From the NCBI GenBank assembly GCA_964494985.1, contig CAZBUB010000070.1:1-10037 (forward strand): a stretch of DNA of 10,037 nucleotides. Direction: 5' to 3'. Each line of letters starts with the position of its first letter. Position 1 is the stretch's first letter. Position numbers and translations under genes: made by a program. Positions 1 through 6,839 of the stretch are shown here, piece by piece. This DNA is from CAZBUB01 sp964494985. Lineage in GTDB: Bacteria; Desulfobacterota; Desulfovibrionia; Desulfovibrionales; Desulfothermaceae. A model generated the notes under the pieces. The model had not been told where the DNA came from, made no database searches, and worked only from the letters and a program-made list of their open reading frames with translations.

Positions 1-170
1 AGCAAAACTGTGCACGCTATTTCAGCCTCAAAGTCCAACATGATCCTTTGGAAGTTCAAGAAGTCCAATAGCAAACTTTTGCTTTACGCATTCTTAGCAG
101 CGAGTTTTTTGAGTCCTGTGGACCGAACCCCCGGACCTGGTGAATAGCTGCTAACCCCAAAAAACAATTT
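1..170. other. No gene called; short open frame running in from the left edge
   Basis: Plus-strand frame 1 is open from the window edge to a TAG at 145-147, giving a 48-residue tail ending SPVDRTPGPGE. It matches no family I recognise, and an open stretch this short is not rare by chance. It would be convergent with the minus-strand gene ending at 171. I see no clear terminator hairpin between them. It could be the C-terminus of a gene that starts outside the window, or plain intergenic sequence. Confidence 0.2.
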
Positions 171-1004
171 TTAGCTCTGCTGCTCTAAAAGTCTGCCCAG
201 CTGAGCCAAATGGGCCTTCTCCTCATCCACAAGCTTCTCCAGCAATGCCCGGCCATCTTCATCCGGTTGTCTGTCTGCAGCTCGCTGATACAGATCCCAA
301 GCCTGGGTTTCAATAGACATGGCCAATTCCAGGATGCTCGTGCTAGATTCCTGGTCCGGCTGCATCCGCTTTAAAACCTCCTGGGTACTTAAGCCGCCCT
401 CCAGGGCCCTGACCACAACCTGCTCTTCAAAGCTCTGTATATCCTGAATTGCTGCATCCAGCTTCTGGTATTCAGAAAACAAGCGTTGTTTATGGTTTTT
501 CTCGATGTCGGCCAGCTTGGCAAAGAGCTGAGCCACCTCTTGATTGTCCACCTTGGATTGCATGGAATCGTAGAGCTCCTGCAATCCATGCTCCAATCCA
601 TAGGCTGTGATTATCAGCTCCTGCAGGGATTCTGAACCTGAAAAAAGCTCCAGCCCATCTGCCTCTGGTCCAGCCGCAGCCTCACCGTTCCAGGCCTTAA
701 ATCCACCTTTGAGGTTTAACACTGAATCGTATCCTTGGCCGGCAAGCATCTGGGCTGCTGCTCTGCTTCGCCCTCCCACAGCGCAGTAGACCAAGGTTGA
801 CTTCTTCGGATCCAGCTCCCTTAGGCGATTTCCAAGCTCAGGCAAAGGCACCAGCTTGGCCCCTGGGATGTGCCCCTGCTCGTACTCCTTGGGCTGCCGA
901 ACATCCAGAATGTTCAGCTCCTGGGCCGAGAACTGATTGATGAGCTCCTTGGCCTTGTTCACATCCACCGACTGTACAGGAGTAAAGAATTGTTTCCAGC
1001 GCAT
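171..1004 (-). CDS. Rhodanese-like sulfurtransferase fused to a ferritin-like (rubrerythrin-type) domain
   Basis: A 277-residue cytosolic protein with two domains. Residues about 12-108 form a single rhodanese domain: it carries LDVRQPKEYEQGHIPGA and an active-site loop CAVGGRSR with the persulfide-forming Cys at 74. Residues about 125-275 form a four-helix ferritin-like domain with two ExxH pairs (E168/H171 and E262/H265) and helix glutamates E138 and E232, the layout expected for a di-iron site. There is no C-terminal rubredoxin domain, so it is not a classical rubrerythrin. The start at 1004 follows a GAAGGAG ribosome site at good spacing. The gene is monocistronic in this window and divergent from the metallophosphoesterase. 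The family is common in anaerobic Desulfobacterota. A role linking sulfane-sulfur handling with peroxide or iron defence is inferred; the substrate is not known from sequence. The domain calls are firm. Confidence 0.93.
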   Translation of the reverse strand: MRWKQFFTPVQSVDVNKAKELINQFSAQELNILDVRQPKEYEQGHIPGAKLVPLPELGNRLRELDPKKSTLVYCAVGGRSRAAAQMLAGQGYDSVLNLKGGFKAWNGEAAAGPEADGLELFSGSESLQELIITAYGLEHGLQELYDSMQSKVDNQEVAQLFAKLADIEKNHKQRLFSEYQKLDAAIQDIQSFEEQVVVRALEGGLSTQEVLKRMQPDQESSTSILELAMSIETQAWDLYQRAADRQPDEDGRALLEKLVDEEKAHLAQLGRLLEQQS

Positions 1005-1293
1005 GCTCTCTTCTCCTTCAAAAAGCTTTGTTGCAGTATTCAGCAGACATTGATCCTGACTGGATACTATGATAATAATAATTCATTTCTGTTATGTCAG
1101 CCAGTCTCTGAAATGATCTTTATGTACCGAGAATGCAATACCCGCACCACGAATGCAAGCCAAAGATCCGGTCCAAGCAGTTATGACAGATGAACATTTC
1201 CTAAAGGGCTAGGATGGAACCTTGTAGATTAGGGATCAATATCACAGGCTGGATGAGCTCCTCTAAATTTGAAAGCCTGAGCAAGGGACTGCG
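1005..1293. other. Divergent intergenic region
   Basis: This 289-bp region separates the divergent rhodanese-ferritin and metallophosphoesterase genes. The rhodanese-side promoter lies at 1067-1100. On the phosphoesterase side I see no good -35/-10 pair; ATGACA (1184-1189) with TAGGAT (1209-1214) has an over-long 19-nt spacer and is weak. The 107-residue plus-strand frame crossing 870-1193 runs antisense into the rhodanese gene and is not believable. Confidence 0.5.
1067..1100 (-). promoter_or_regulatory. Sigma70-type promoter with overlapping AT-rich operator candidate, rhodanese-ferritin gene
   Basis: Read on the minus strand, CTGACA (1100-1095) and TATTAT (1077-1072) are separated by exactly 17 nt, a strong match to a housekeeping promoter. 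The start point would fall near 1065, leaving a leader of about 60 nt. The -10 is embedded in AATTATTATTATCATAG (1083-1067), which closely resembles an element in the perR leader (AATTATTACTAATCATAG). It may therefore be a PerR operator. Promoter placement is a pattern match; the operator is inference. Confidence 0.6.
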
Positions 1294-2019
1294 ATGCGCC
1301 TGGCTATTATCTCAGACATCCACGGCAATCTGGAGGCCTTCCAACAGGTCCTGCAGGATATACGCGAACAAGACGCGGACGCCTGCTATTTTCTAGGGGA
1401 CGCCATAAGCTATGGACCTGAGCCTGAAGGCTGCGTCTGCCTGTTACAGGAGCAAAAGATCCCTTGCGTTTTAGGCAACCACGAGCTGGCTCTGGTCCAG
1501 GCAAAAGCCAAGGCCTATTTCAATCAGAGTACCAGGGAGCACTTTGCCCAGACTGAAGCACTGCTTTCCGAACAGTCCAAGCAGTTCATCTCCACCTGGC
1601 CCATAAAGCGGCAGGAGCAGGGCATGCTCCTGGTCCACGGCTGCCCCCCAGACTCAGTGACCAGATACCTTTTTGAGCTCCAGGAGCCGGAGCTGCTCCA
1701 GGCCTTGCACAGCATGGGGAAGACCAGCATTGCCTTTGTGGGCCACACCCATGAGCTCACGCTGATAGAAATCTCAGAACAAGGCCTGGTCCAGGAAACC
1801 ATGGTTTCGGGTACCTATACCCTGTCCGGGACAAAGGCTTTGGTCAACGTGGGCAGCGTAGGGCAGCCCAGAGACGGGGACAACCGGGCCAAATATGTCC
1901 TCTGGGAACCGGACAGCAGGCAGCTGCAAGTTCGATGTGTCGCCTACAACATCCAAAAAACTGTGCAGGGCATTTTGGACCTGGGCTTTCCCAGCTTTTA
2001 CGCAAACCGCTTGTGGTGA
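1294..2019 (+). CDS. Calcineurin-like metallophosphoesterase, possible protein phosphatase
   Basis: A 241-residue soluble member of the YfcE/MJ0936-like branch of the calcineurin-like phosphoesterase superfamily. All the metal-site blocks are present in order: D8-I-H10 in SDIHGN, G35-D36, G61-N62-H63-E64, H115 in VHGCP, and G150-H-T-H153, followed by the branch-typical NVGSVGQPRDG at 185-195. It should be an active dinuclear metal hydrolase. The ATG at 1294 is preceded by AAGGGA and gives the canonical N-terminus MRLAIISDIHG. The stop lies 3 nt before the kinase start, so the two genes are almost certainly cotranscribed. That pairing suggests, by inference, that it removes phosphate from the kinase or its targets. 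The alternatives are a phosphodiesterase or nucleotidase, because this branch has varied substrates. Confidence 0.92.
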   Translation: MRLAIISDIHGNLEAFQQVLQDIREQDADACYFLGDAISYGPEPEGCVCLLQEQKIPCVLGNHELALVQAKAKAYFNQSTREHFAQTEALLSEQSKQFISTWPIKRQEQGMLLVHGCPPDSVTRYLFELQEPELLQALHSMGKTSIAFVGHTHELTLIEISEQGLVQETMVSGTYTLSGTKALVNVGSVGQPRDGDNRAKYVLWEPDSRQLQVRCVAYNIQKTVQGILDLGFPSFYANRLW

Positions 2020-2022
2020 GCC

Positions 2023-3348
2023 ATGCGCAACATCGGCAGATACCAGATTCTAGGACTTTTGGGACGCGGAGGCATGTCCAGGGTCTACAAGGTCTTGGAT
2101 CCTGATACAAAACAGCTTATGGCCTTGAAGCTGCTTTGGCCCAATCAGCTCCTGGACAGCCAGCTGGGCCAGAAAGAGCTGCAAACACGCTTTCTGGCTG
2201 AGGCCCGAGCCATGCAGGCCATAGAAGATGCGCATATATCCAGAGTGCTGGACTGGGGGCAGGATTGTGGCTTGACCTATATGGTCCAGGAATACCTCTG
2301 CTTGAATTTGAGCCTCCTTATCGGCGAAGCCAGACAAATAGAGCTGCCCACCAGAATCCTGTCTCCGCTCAAGGCCTTAGACATAACCCGCCAAACCTTG
2401 CTGGGACTGCACAGGCTGCACCAGGCTGGAATAGTGCACCGGGACATCAAGCCTGCCAACCTACTTCTCAGTCTCCAGGAAGAGGTCAAGATCATAGATC
2501 TGGGCTTGTCTCGGTTGTACGGGGAGATTCAAAACAACCCCCCCGGCATGCTGGTTGGCTCGCCCTATTACGCCGCTCCAGAACAAATGCAGGATCCGGA
2601 ACGGGCTGAACCTAGTGCGGATCTGTATTCCCTGGCAGTGGTCCTGTACAGAATGGTCACGGGTCAGCTTCCGGACCAACCTCAAGGACTGCCTGCTGGG
2701 AACAGTCTGCTGGGAACTCAGTGGAAAGAATTTTTGCAAAGCGCTTTGGCCCAGGATCCTGGACAGCGCTTTGTTCAGGCTCAAGACATGCTTCAGGCTG
2801 TGCAGGCCTTAAAACAGGACTGGGAAAGAAGAAGGCAGGACATCTGCAAATTGCCTGAGCCCCAAAACTATACCTGGGACCTGGGAGGCAAGGCCCTGCG
2901 CAAGGAGCCTTTGTTCACCGGCCGGAACCAAAACTGGACTGGAGCCAACTTGGACCGGCTGCTGCAGCTAGAGGGCTACCTGGAGAATCAGTTCAGCAAA
3001 CATCCAAAGGGTATCCTGGACTCGGCCACTGGACTCATCTGGGGCTATGCTGTCTCCAAAACTCCCTTGAACCAGCAGGAGGCCCTGGATTTCGTTGGCC
3101 AGTTGGCCTCAGATGGTAAGCCCTGGCGTCTGCCCACCCTGGAGGAACTCTTGAGCCTATTGCAGCCCAGAAACAGCCTGGAGGAAGCCTGCCGTCCACC
3201 TTTGGAGCAATTAAAGGGGATATCCCGGCTTTGGAGCGTAGATCGACAGACCAAATCCAAAGCCTGGATTCTGGATCTGGATCAGGGGGCTGTCCTGGCC
3301 CAGGACAAGCACTGCAGATTCCACGCCATCCCTGTCAGGGACGCCTAA
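2023..3348 (+). CDS. Hanks-type Ser/Thr protein kinase with C-terminal DUF1566 domain
   Basis: A 441-residue protein with a full kinase domain at about 7-266. It has the Gly-rich loop LGRGGMSRVYKV, Lys36 in MALKLL, Glu60 in the C helix, catalytic HRD at 139-141 with K143 and N146, DLG at 159-161 in place of DFG, GSPYYAAPE ending the activation loop near 187, and D200 in SADLYSLAVVLY. Every catalytic residue is present, so activity is expected, and the HRD Arg suggests activation-loop control. A charged linker of about 60 residues leads to a DUF1566 (Lcl C-terminal) domain at about 328-440, recognised by ILDSATGLIW, WRLPTLEELLSL, LWSVD and a terminal VRDA. No transmembrane helix joins the parts, so the whole protein looks cytosolic, unlike PASTA-type kinases. 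It lies 3 nt after the phosphoesterase. The ligand and targets are unknown; DUF1566 as a sensor or substrate docking module is inference. Confidence 0.94.
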   Translation: MRNIGRYQILGLLGRGGMSRVYKVLDPDTKQLMALKLLWPNQLLDSQLGQKELQTRFLAEARAMQAIEDAHISRVLDWGQDCGLTYMVQEYLCLNLSLLIGEARQIELPTRILSPLKALDITRQTLLGLHRLHQAGIVHRDIKPANLLLSLQEEVKIIDLGLSRLYGEIQNNPPGMLVGSPYYAAPEQMQDPERAEPSADLYSLAVVLYRMVTGQLPDQPQGLPAGNSLLGTQWKEFLQSALAQDPGQRFVQAQDMLQAVQALKQDWERRRQDICKLPEPQNYTWDLGGKALRKEPLFTGRNQNWTGANLDRLLQLEGYLENQFSKHPKGILDSATGLIWGYAVSKTPLNQQEALDFVGQLASDGKPWRLPTLEELLSLLQPRNSLEEACRPPLEQLKGISRLWSVDRQTKSKAWILDLDQGAVLAQDKHCRFHAIPVRDA

Positions 3349-3730
3349 GGCCACATATACGTACATACTGTGCCATTGGAATGCCATGAGCTTTTTCGCT
3401 CCTGGAATCGGAACTGAGGCCAAAAAATCCGAAATTCGAAATCAAACAGAGCGGATCTCCCCTCCCATTTCTACGTAACAAGCATGGTGTTGCTACGTTT
3501 CGGTCATTTAATCATTCGAATCTTCAATTTATTTCGGATTCGATATTTGAATTTCGTATTTACAGACTCAGAGCCTGATTTTTTGCTTAAAAATAGACTG
3601 ATAGAAAATTCGTCAATGAACTTACGAATGAGAGCACCAAGACCTTGCCCCTTCAGACCGTAGGCCTCCAAGGGGGCTGCCGGCGCGTAGAACAGCAAGC
3701 TACAGTGCCAAAAGCTCCAGCAAATTTTTC
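3349..3730. other. Long intergenic region with AT-rich inverted-repeat element and GC-richer block
   Basis: No convincing gene lies between the kinase and perR. The left part (3424-3562) is an inverted-repeat element listed separately. A GC-richer block at about 3600-3720 contains a potential stem pairing GCCCCTT (3647-3653) with AAGGGGGC (3670-3677) and a small TTCGT/ACGAA stem (3609-3628). Base composition changes sharply along the region, as if assembled from unrelated pieces. The minus-strand frame through it (3504-3863) overlaps the perR start and is rejected. No clear terminator follows the kinase gene. Confidence 0.45.
3426..3556. repeat. AT-rich interrupted inverted repeat with TTCGAA-type phasing
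   Basis: AATCCGAAAT (3426-3435) is exactly repeated in inverse as ATTTCGGATT (3531-3540), and CGAAATTC (3430-3437) as GAATTTCG (3549-3556). The arms consist of degenerate units built around TTCG/CGAA spaced about every 6 bases. About 95 bp separate the arms and contain a further imperfect stem near 3472-3500 (GTAACA pairing with TGTTGC). It resembles the short palindromic intergenic repeats seen in Desulfobacterota genomes. Copy number elsewhere cannot be judged here. Confidence 0.5.
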
Positions 3731-3759
3731 TTGACAGCTCAAAAAAGAAACCATATATT
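3731..3759 (+). promoter_or_regulatory. perR promoter
   Basis: A consensus -35 TTGACA (3731-3736) and TATATT -10 (3754-3759) are separated by the ideal 17 nt. Transcription would start near 3766, giving a leader of about 30 nt before the ATG at 3796. This is the best promoter match in the window. The start point falls inside the palindrome listed next. Confidence 0.72.
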
Positions 3760-3761
3760 AA

Positions 3762-3787
3762 TAAATAATAATTATTACTAATCATAG
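3762..3787 (+). promoter_or_regulatory. Candidate PerR autoregulatory operator
   Basis: TAATAATTATTA (3766-3777) is a perfect 12-bp palindrome lying immediately downstream of the -10 and over the expected start point. It is extended on the right to AATTATTACTAATCATAG (3770-3787), nearly the same as the element over the rhodanese-ferritin -10. The composition resembles the TTATAAT-N-ATTATAA Per box known from Bacillus, but it is not an exact 7-1-7 match. Autorepression by PerR is inferred from position. Confidence 0.5.
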
Positions 3788-3795
3788 AAGCTTCG

Positions 3796-4266
3796 ATGCA
3801 AAACCAAAAATCACATACAGCTTCCGCAGAGGTTGAGCTCCGTTTGGAGGCAATGCTGTGCAAGCTAAAGAAGCATAACTTCAGGATTACGCCGCAGCGT
3901 TTGGCAGTGCTGAAGGTCTTGGCAGCCAGTGAAGGGCACCCCTCTGTGGAGAAGATCTATGCAACAGTCAAACGCAAGTTCCCTACCACTAGCATCGCCA
4001 CCATCTACAAAACAGTGCATCTGCTCAAACAGATCAATGAGGTGCTGGAACTGGGTTTTCCTGACGGGGGCAATCGCTATGATGGTCACAAGCCTTTTCC
4101 CCATCCCCATGCTATTTGTATCCAATGCCAACAAATTATTGATCCCGAGCTGCAATCCTTAAAGGATATGACTCAGGAAGTCTCTGCTAAAACCGGATTT
4201 GAAATTATGACCCATCGCCTGGATTTCTTCGGCCTTTGCGCAGAATGTAAAAACAAAGTACCCTAG
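3796..4266 (+). CDS. perR: Fur-family peroxide-responsive repressor PerR
   Basis: A 156-residue Fur-superfamily regulator. The N-terminal winged helix (about 15-95) has RITPQRLAVL and the recognition helix TSIATIYKTVHLL. The C-terminal dimerisation domain carries two CxxC pairs, C108/C111 and C148/C151, for the structural zinc. The regulatory metal site fits PerR rather than Fur: His48, Asp96, His103, His105 and Asp116 match H37, D85, H91, H93 and D104 of Bacillus subtilis PerR, with the same 48-residue spacing from the first His to the Asp and a one-residue insertion before the His pair. In PerR, iron-catalysed oxidation of the His ligands releases DNA. The location directly upstream of catalase supports the peroxide-sensing role. 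The ATG at 3796 is preceded by a modest GAAG site. It is probably autoregulated through the operator at 3762-3787. Confidence 0.92.
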   Translation: MQNQKSHTASAEVELRLEAMLCKLKKHNFRITPQRLAVLKVLAASEGHPSVEKIYATVKRKFPTTSIATIYKTVHLLKQINEVLELGFPDGGNRYDGHKPFPHPHAICIQCQQIIDPELQSLKDMTQEVSAKTGFEIMTHRLDFFGLCAECKNKVP

Positions 4267-4326
4267 CTCCTTGCCTGGAAAAGACGACCTGGAGAAACAA
4301 TAACTTTTCATGGTATTTTCGGCTCA

Positions 4327-4354
4327 TTGAGAAATGATTGGGATTTTATATAAA
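4327..4354 (+). promoter_or_regulatory. Candidate katA promoter
   Basis: TTGAGA (4327-4332) and TATAAA (4349-4354) are spaced by 16 nt, with the start point expected near 4361 and a leader of about 35 nt before the ATG at 4397. No obvious copy of the AATTATTA-type element is present. If PerR controls katA, it does so through a diverged box or through read-through from the perR promoter, since no terminator is visible between perR and katA. Confidence 0.45.
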
Positions 4355-4396
4355 ACCTATTCAACCCAAAAACCCCTTTCAACAAAGGAGAGCGAC

Positions 4397-5851
4397 ATGC
4401 AAGACAAAAACCGCAAACCCACAACAAACGATGCTGGAAATCCTGTATCCAGCGATGAGTTCTCACTGACCGTTGGACCGAATGGCCCTATTCTGCTCCA
4501 GGATCACTACCTCATGGAGCAGATGGCCAACTTTAACCGGGAGATGATTCCTGACCGCCAGCCCCATGCCAAGGGTTCCGGGGCCTTCGGACACTTTGAG
4601 GTCACCCAGGATGTGAGCGCCTACACCAAGGCGGCTGTATTCCAGCCCGGTGCCAAAACCGAGGTGCTGGCCAGATTCTCCACGGTGGCTGGTGAGGCCG
4701 GCAGCCCCGACACTTGGCGGGACGTGCGTGGCTTTGCCCTCAAATTCTATACAGAAGAGGGCAACTACGACATGGTGGGCAACAATACTCCAGTATTCTT
4801 CGTGCGTGACTCCATGAAATTCCAGCACTTCATTCATTCCCAAAAGCGCCGGGCGGATACCGGCCTGCGGGACCACGACATGCAGTGGGACTTCTGGACC
4901 CTGTCCCCTGAATCCGCCCACCAAGTCACCATCCTGATGAGCGATCGGGGAGTGCCCAAGAGCTATCGGCACATGAACGGCTATACCAGCCACACCTATA
5001 TGTGGGTCAACGCCAAGGGCGAGAGATTCTGGGTCAAGTACCACTTTAAAACCGATCAGGGGATAGATTTCCTCACTGATGAGGAGGCTGACAGGATCGC
5101 AGGCCAGGATGCCGACTACCACCGCCGCGATTTGTCCGAGGCCATCAAGCGGGGGGAGCACCCCAGCTGGACACTCAAGGTGCAGATCATGCCCTTTGAG
5201 GAAGCCAAAGATTACCGCTTCAATCCCTTCGACTTGACCAAGGTCTGGCCACATACCGACTATCCCTTGCACGAAGTGGGCAGGCTCACCTTGAATCGCA
5301 ATCCGAGCGATTTTCATACTGAGATCGAGCAGGCAGCCTTTGAACCTAACAGCTTCGTGCCAGGAATCGGTCCCAGCCCGGACAAAATGCTCCTGGCTCG
5401 CCTGGTTTCCTACGCAGACGCCCATCGGGCCCGTTTGGGGGTTAACTACAAGCAAATCCCGGTCAACAGACCCAAGGCCCCTGTGTACAGCTACAGCAAG
5501 GGGGGCAGAATGCGGTTTGAAAACGTCTCAGATCCTGTCTACGCCCCGAACTCCAAAGGCGGCCCCCAGGCAGACCCTGAGCGCTATCCTGAACAGGCCA
5601 TATGGGATGCCAGCGGGGAGTTTATCAGGGCCGCCTACACCCTGCGCAAGGACGATGACGACTTTGGTCAGCCCGGCACCCTGGTGCGGGAAGTTATGGA
5701 TGACGCCCAGCGCGAACGTTTGGTATCCAATGTGGTCGGGCACCTGAAGAAAGGTGTGACCGAGCCTGTCCTGGAGCGGGCTCTGGAGTACTGGCGCAAT
5801 ATCGATAAAGATATCGGGGACAGGATCGCCAAAGGCGTGAAGGGCAGCTGA
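4397..5851 (+). CDS. katA: Monofunctional heme catalase, small-subunit type
   Basis: A 484-residue protein, the usual size for small-subunit catalases, that disproportionates hydrogen peroxide in the cytosol. Distal catalytic His57 lies in FNREMIPDRQPHAKGSGAFG and Asn130 in MVGNNTPVFF. The proximal heme ligand Tyr339 lies in RLVSYADAHRARLG, with Arg335 four residues before it. Val337 replaces the Phe normally found in this heme-ligand signature, a small oddity in an otherwise standard enzyme. The ATG at 4397 is chosen because AAAGGAG sits 6 nt upstream and the protein then begins at the family's usual N-terminus. An in-frame ATG at 4334 lies inside the promoter. There is no signal peptide. 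It follows perR by 130 nt and ends 8 nt before a strong hairpin. In a presumed anaerobe this is an oxygen-exposure defence gene. Confidence 0.97.
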   Translation: MQDKNRKPTTNDAGNPVSSDEFSLTVGPNGPILLQDHYLMEQMANFNREMIPDRQPHAKGSGAFGHFEVTQDVSAYTKAAVFQPGAKTEVLARFSTVAGEAGSPDTWRDVRGFALKFYTEEGNYDMVGNNTPVFFVRDSMKFQHFIHSQKRRADTGLRDHDMQWDFWTLSPESAHQVTILMSDRGVPKSYRHMNGYTSHTYMWVNAKGERFWVKYHFKTDQGIDFLTDEEADRIAGQDADYHRRDLSEAIKRGEHPSWTLKVQIMPFEEAKDYRFNPFDLTKVWPHTDYPLHEVGRLTLNRNPSDFHTEIEQAAFEPNSFVPGIGPSPDKMLLARLVSYADAHRARLGVNYKQIPVNRPKAPVYSYSKGGRMRFENVSDPVYAPNSKGGPQADPERYPEQAIWDASGEFIRAAYTLRKDDDDFGQPGTLVREVMDDAQRERLVSNVVGHLKKGVTEPVLERALEYWRNIDKDIGDRIAKGVKGS

Positions 5852-5859
5852 TGCAACCT

Positions 5860-5905
5860 GCCTCTTCCGGCCCGCCCTGGCGCACATCAGCGGGCTGGAA
5901 GAGGC
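5860..5905 (+). terminator. Strong hairpin terminator after katA
   Basis: GCCTCTTCC (5860-5868) pairs perfectly with GGAAGAGGC (5897-5905). One G-T juxtaposition inside that stem, GCCCGC (5870-5875) pairs with GCGGGC (5890-5895), making a 16-step stem around a 14-nt loop. The following run, TTAACTCATTTTA, is only moderately T-rich, so the element may be an imperfect intrinsic terminator or a 3' stabilising stem. Confidence 0.75.
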
Positions 5906-5954
5906 TTAACTCATTTTATCCGAAACACCTGGGACTTTGAACCTTCAAGTTATT

Positions 5955-6839
5955 ATGCCCAAAACGTTTCGCAACCTCCTGCTACTGCCCAGCCTGTCCT
6001 TGTTCCTGCTGTCCTGTGCCAAGCAGATTCCTGAACAAAGAGTCCCCAAGCACCTCAGGGCCCATGAGGCTCCTCTGGTCCTGGCCCACAGGGGCGGGGC
6101 CTTGATTCGGCCGGAGAACACTTTGCCCGCTTTTGAGCATGCCCTGCAGCTGGGTGCAGACGGTCTGGAACTGGATATACACTTGAGCCAAGACAACAGG
6201 CTGGTGGTCATCCATGACTTCACTGTAGAGCGCACCACCCAGGGCCTGGGCAAGGTGAAGGATCTGAGCCTGGAAGAGCTCAAGATGCTGGATGCAGGGC
6301 ATTCATTCAGCCCTTATGATCGCCCCCAGGAGCATCCCTACCGCGGACAAGGCATAAAGATTCCCACACTGCGGGAAGTTTTGGACAGATTTCCCAATAC
6401 AGTGCTCTGTATCGAGATCAAACCCAACAAACCAGAAATAGCTGACATGCTGGCCGAGCTGTTGCAGGAATACGATCGGGGAAATAAAACAATCGTCTCC
6501 TCCTTCAACCACCGGGTACTGAAGCGTATGCGGGAGGTCCTGCCCCAGGTGGCCACAGGCGCTTCCAAAAAGGAAGTGCGCAGGGTCTATTTCCTGCACA
6601 GACTCCATCTCTCCTGGCTCTATACCCCAAGGGCAGAGGTACTGCAGATACCGGAAAAGGTGCACTCCATCCAGCTGGCCAGGCCTAGCTTGATTCAGCA
6701 GGCCCAGGACAAGGGCCAGCTGGTGCAGGTCTGGACAGTGAACCAGGCCAGCAGCATGCGCAAGTACCTGGATCTGGACGTGCACGGGATAATCACTGAC
6801 AGACCAGATCTGCTGCTGCAGATTTTAAGGGAAGAATAG
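5955..6839 (+). CDS. Glycerophosphodiester phosphodiesterase, predicted lipoprotein
   Basis: A 294-residue GDPD-family TIM-barrel enzyme that hydrolyses glycerophosphodiesters to glycerol-3-phosphate and an alcohol. The N-terminus MPKTFRNLLLLPSLSLFLLSC is a lipoprotein signal with lipobox LLSC and lipidated Cys21. The Ala after the Cys predicts outer-membrane sorting. Catalytic blocks follow: HRGG (His45, Arg46), PENT (Glu54), ELD (Glu72, Asp74), VIHD (His87), IEIK near 154, then VWTVN and ITDRPDLL at the C-terminus. All key residues are intact. The ATG at 5955 is preferred because it gives a clean signal peptide; a TTG at 5937 would add six residues, and neither has a strong ribosome site. 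It follows the katA terminator by about 50 nt, and its own promoter is not obvious. Its role is probably scavenging of phospholipid headgroups in the periplasm. Confidence 0.93.
   Translation: MPKTFRNLLLLPSLSLFLLSCAKQIPEQRVPKHLRAHEAPLVLAHRGGALIRPENTLPAFEHALQLGADGLELDIHLSQDNRLVVIHDFTVERTTQGLGKVKDLSLEELKMLDAGHSFSPYDRPQEHPYRGQGIKIPTLREVLDRFPNTVLCIEIKPNKPEIADMLAELLQEYDRGNKTIVSSFNHRVLKRMREVLPQVATGASKKEVRRVYFLHRLHLSWLYTPRAEVLQIPEKVHSIQLARPSLIQQAQDKGQLVQVWTVNQASSMRKYLDLDVHGIITDRPDLLLQILREE

Noticed and set aside
115..160. Possible tRNA-like end in the GC-rich stretch before the rhodanese gene
   Set aside because: The loop sequence does not fit a T arm and no acceptor, D-arm or anticodon arms can be built around it.
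870..1193. Plus-strand frame of 107 codons across the rhodanese-ferritin gene start
   Set aside because: Antisense to the rhodanese domain and its promoter, with no family resemblance.
3504..3863. Minus-strand open frame of 119 codons between the kinase gene and perR
   Set aside because: It overlaps the perR promoter and start on the opposite strand, its residues are low-complexity products of AT-rich repeats, and no start signal is visible.
4334..4396. Upstream in-frame ATG for katA adding 21 residues
   Set aside because: It sits within the candidate promoter, has no ribosome site, and the ATG at 4397 has AAAGGAG at 6 nt and gives the family's normal N-terminus.
4463..5455. Long minus-strand open frame (330 codons) opposite katA
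   Set aside because: It lies wholly antisense to a catalase with intact motifs; its translation has no recognisable domain and no ribosome site, and long antisense frames are expected with this codon use.
5937..5954. TTG start for the GDPD lipoprotein
   Set aside because: It would add MNLQVI ahead of a complete lipoprotein signal that already begins at ATG 5955; kept only as an alternative.
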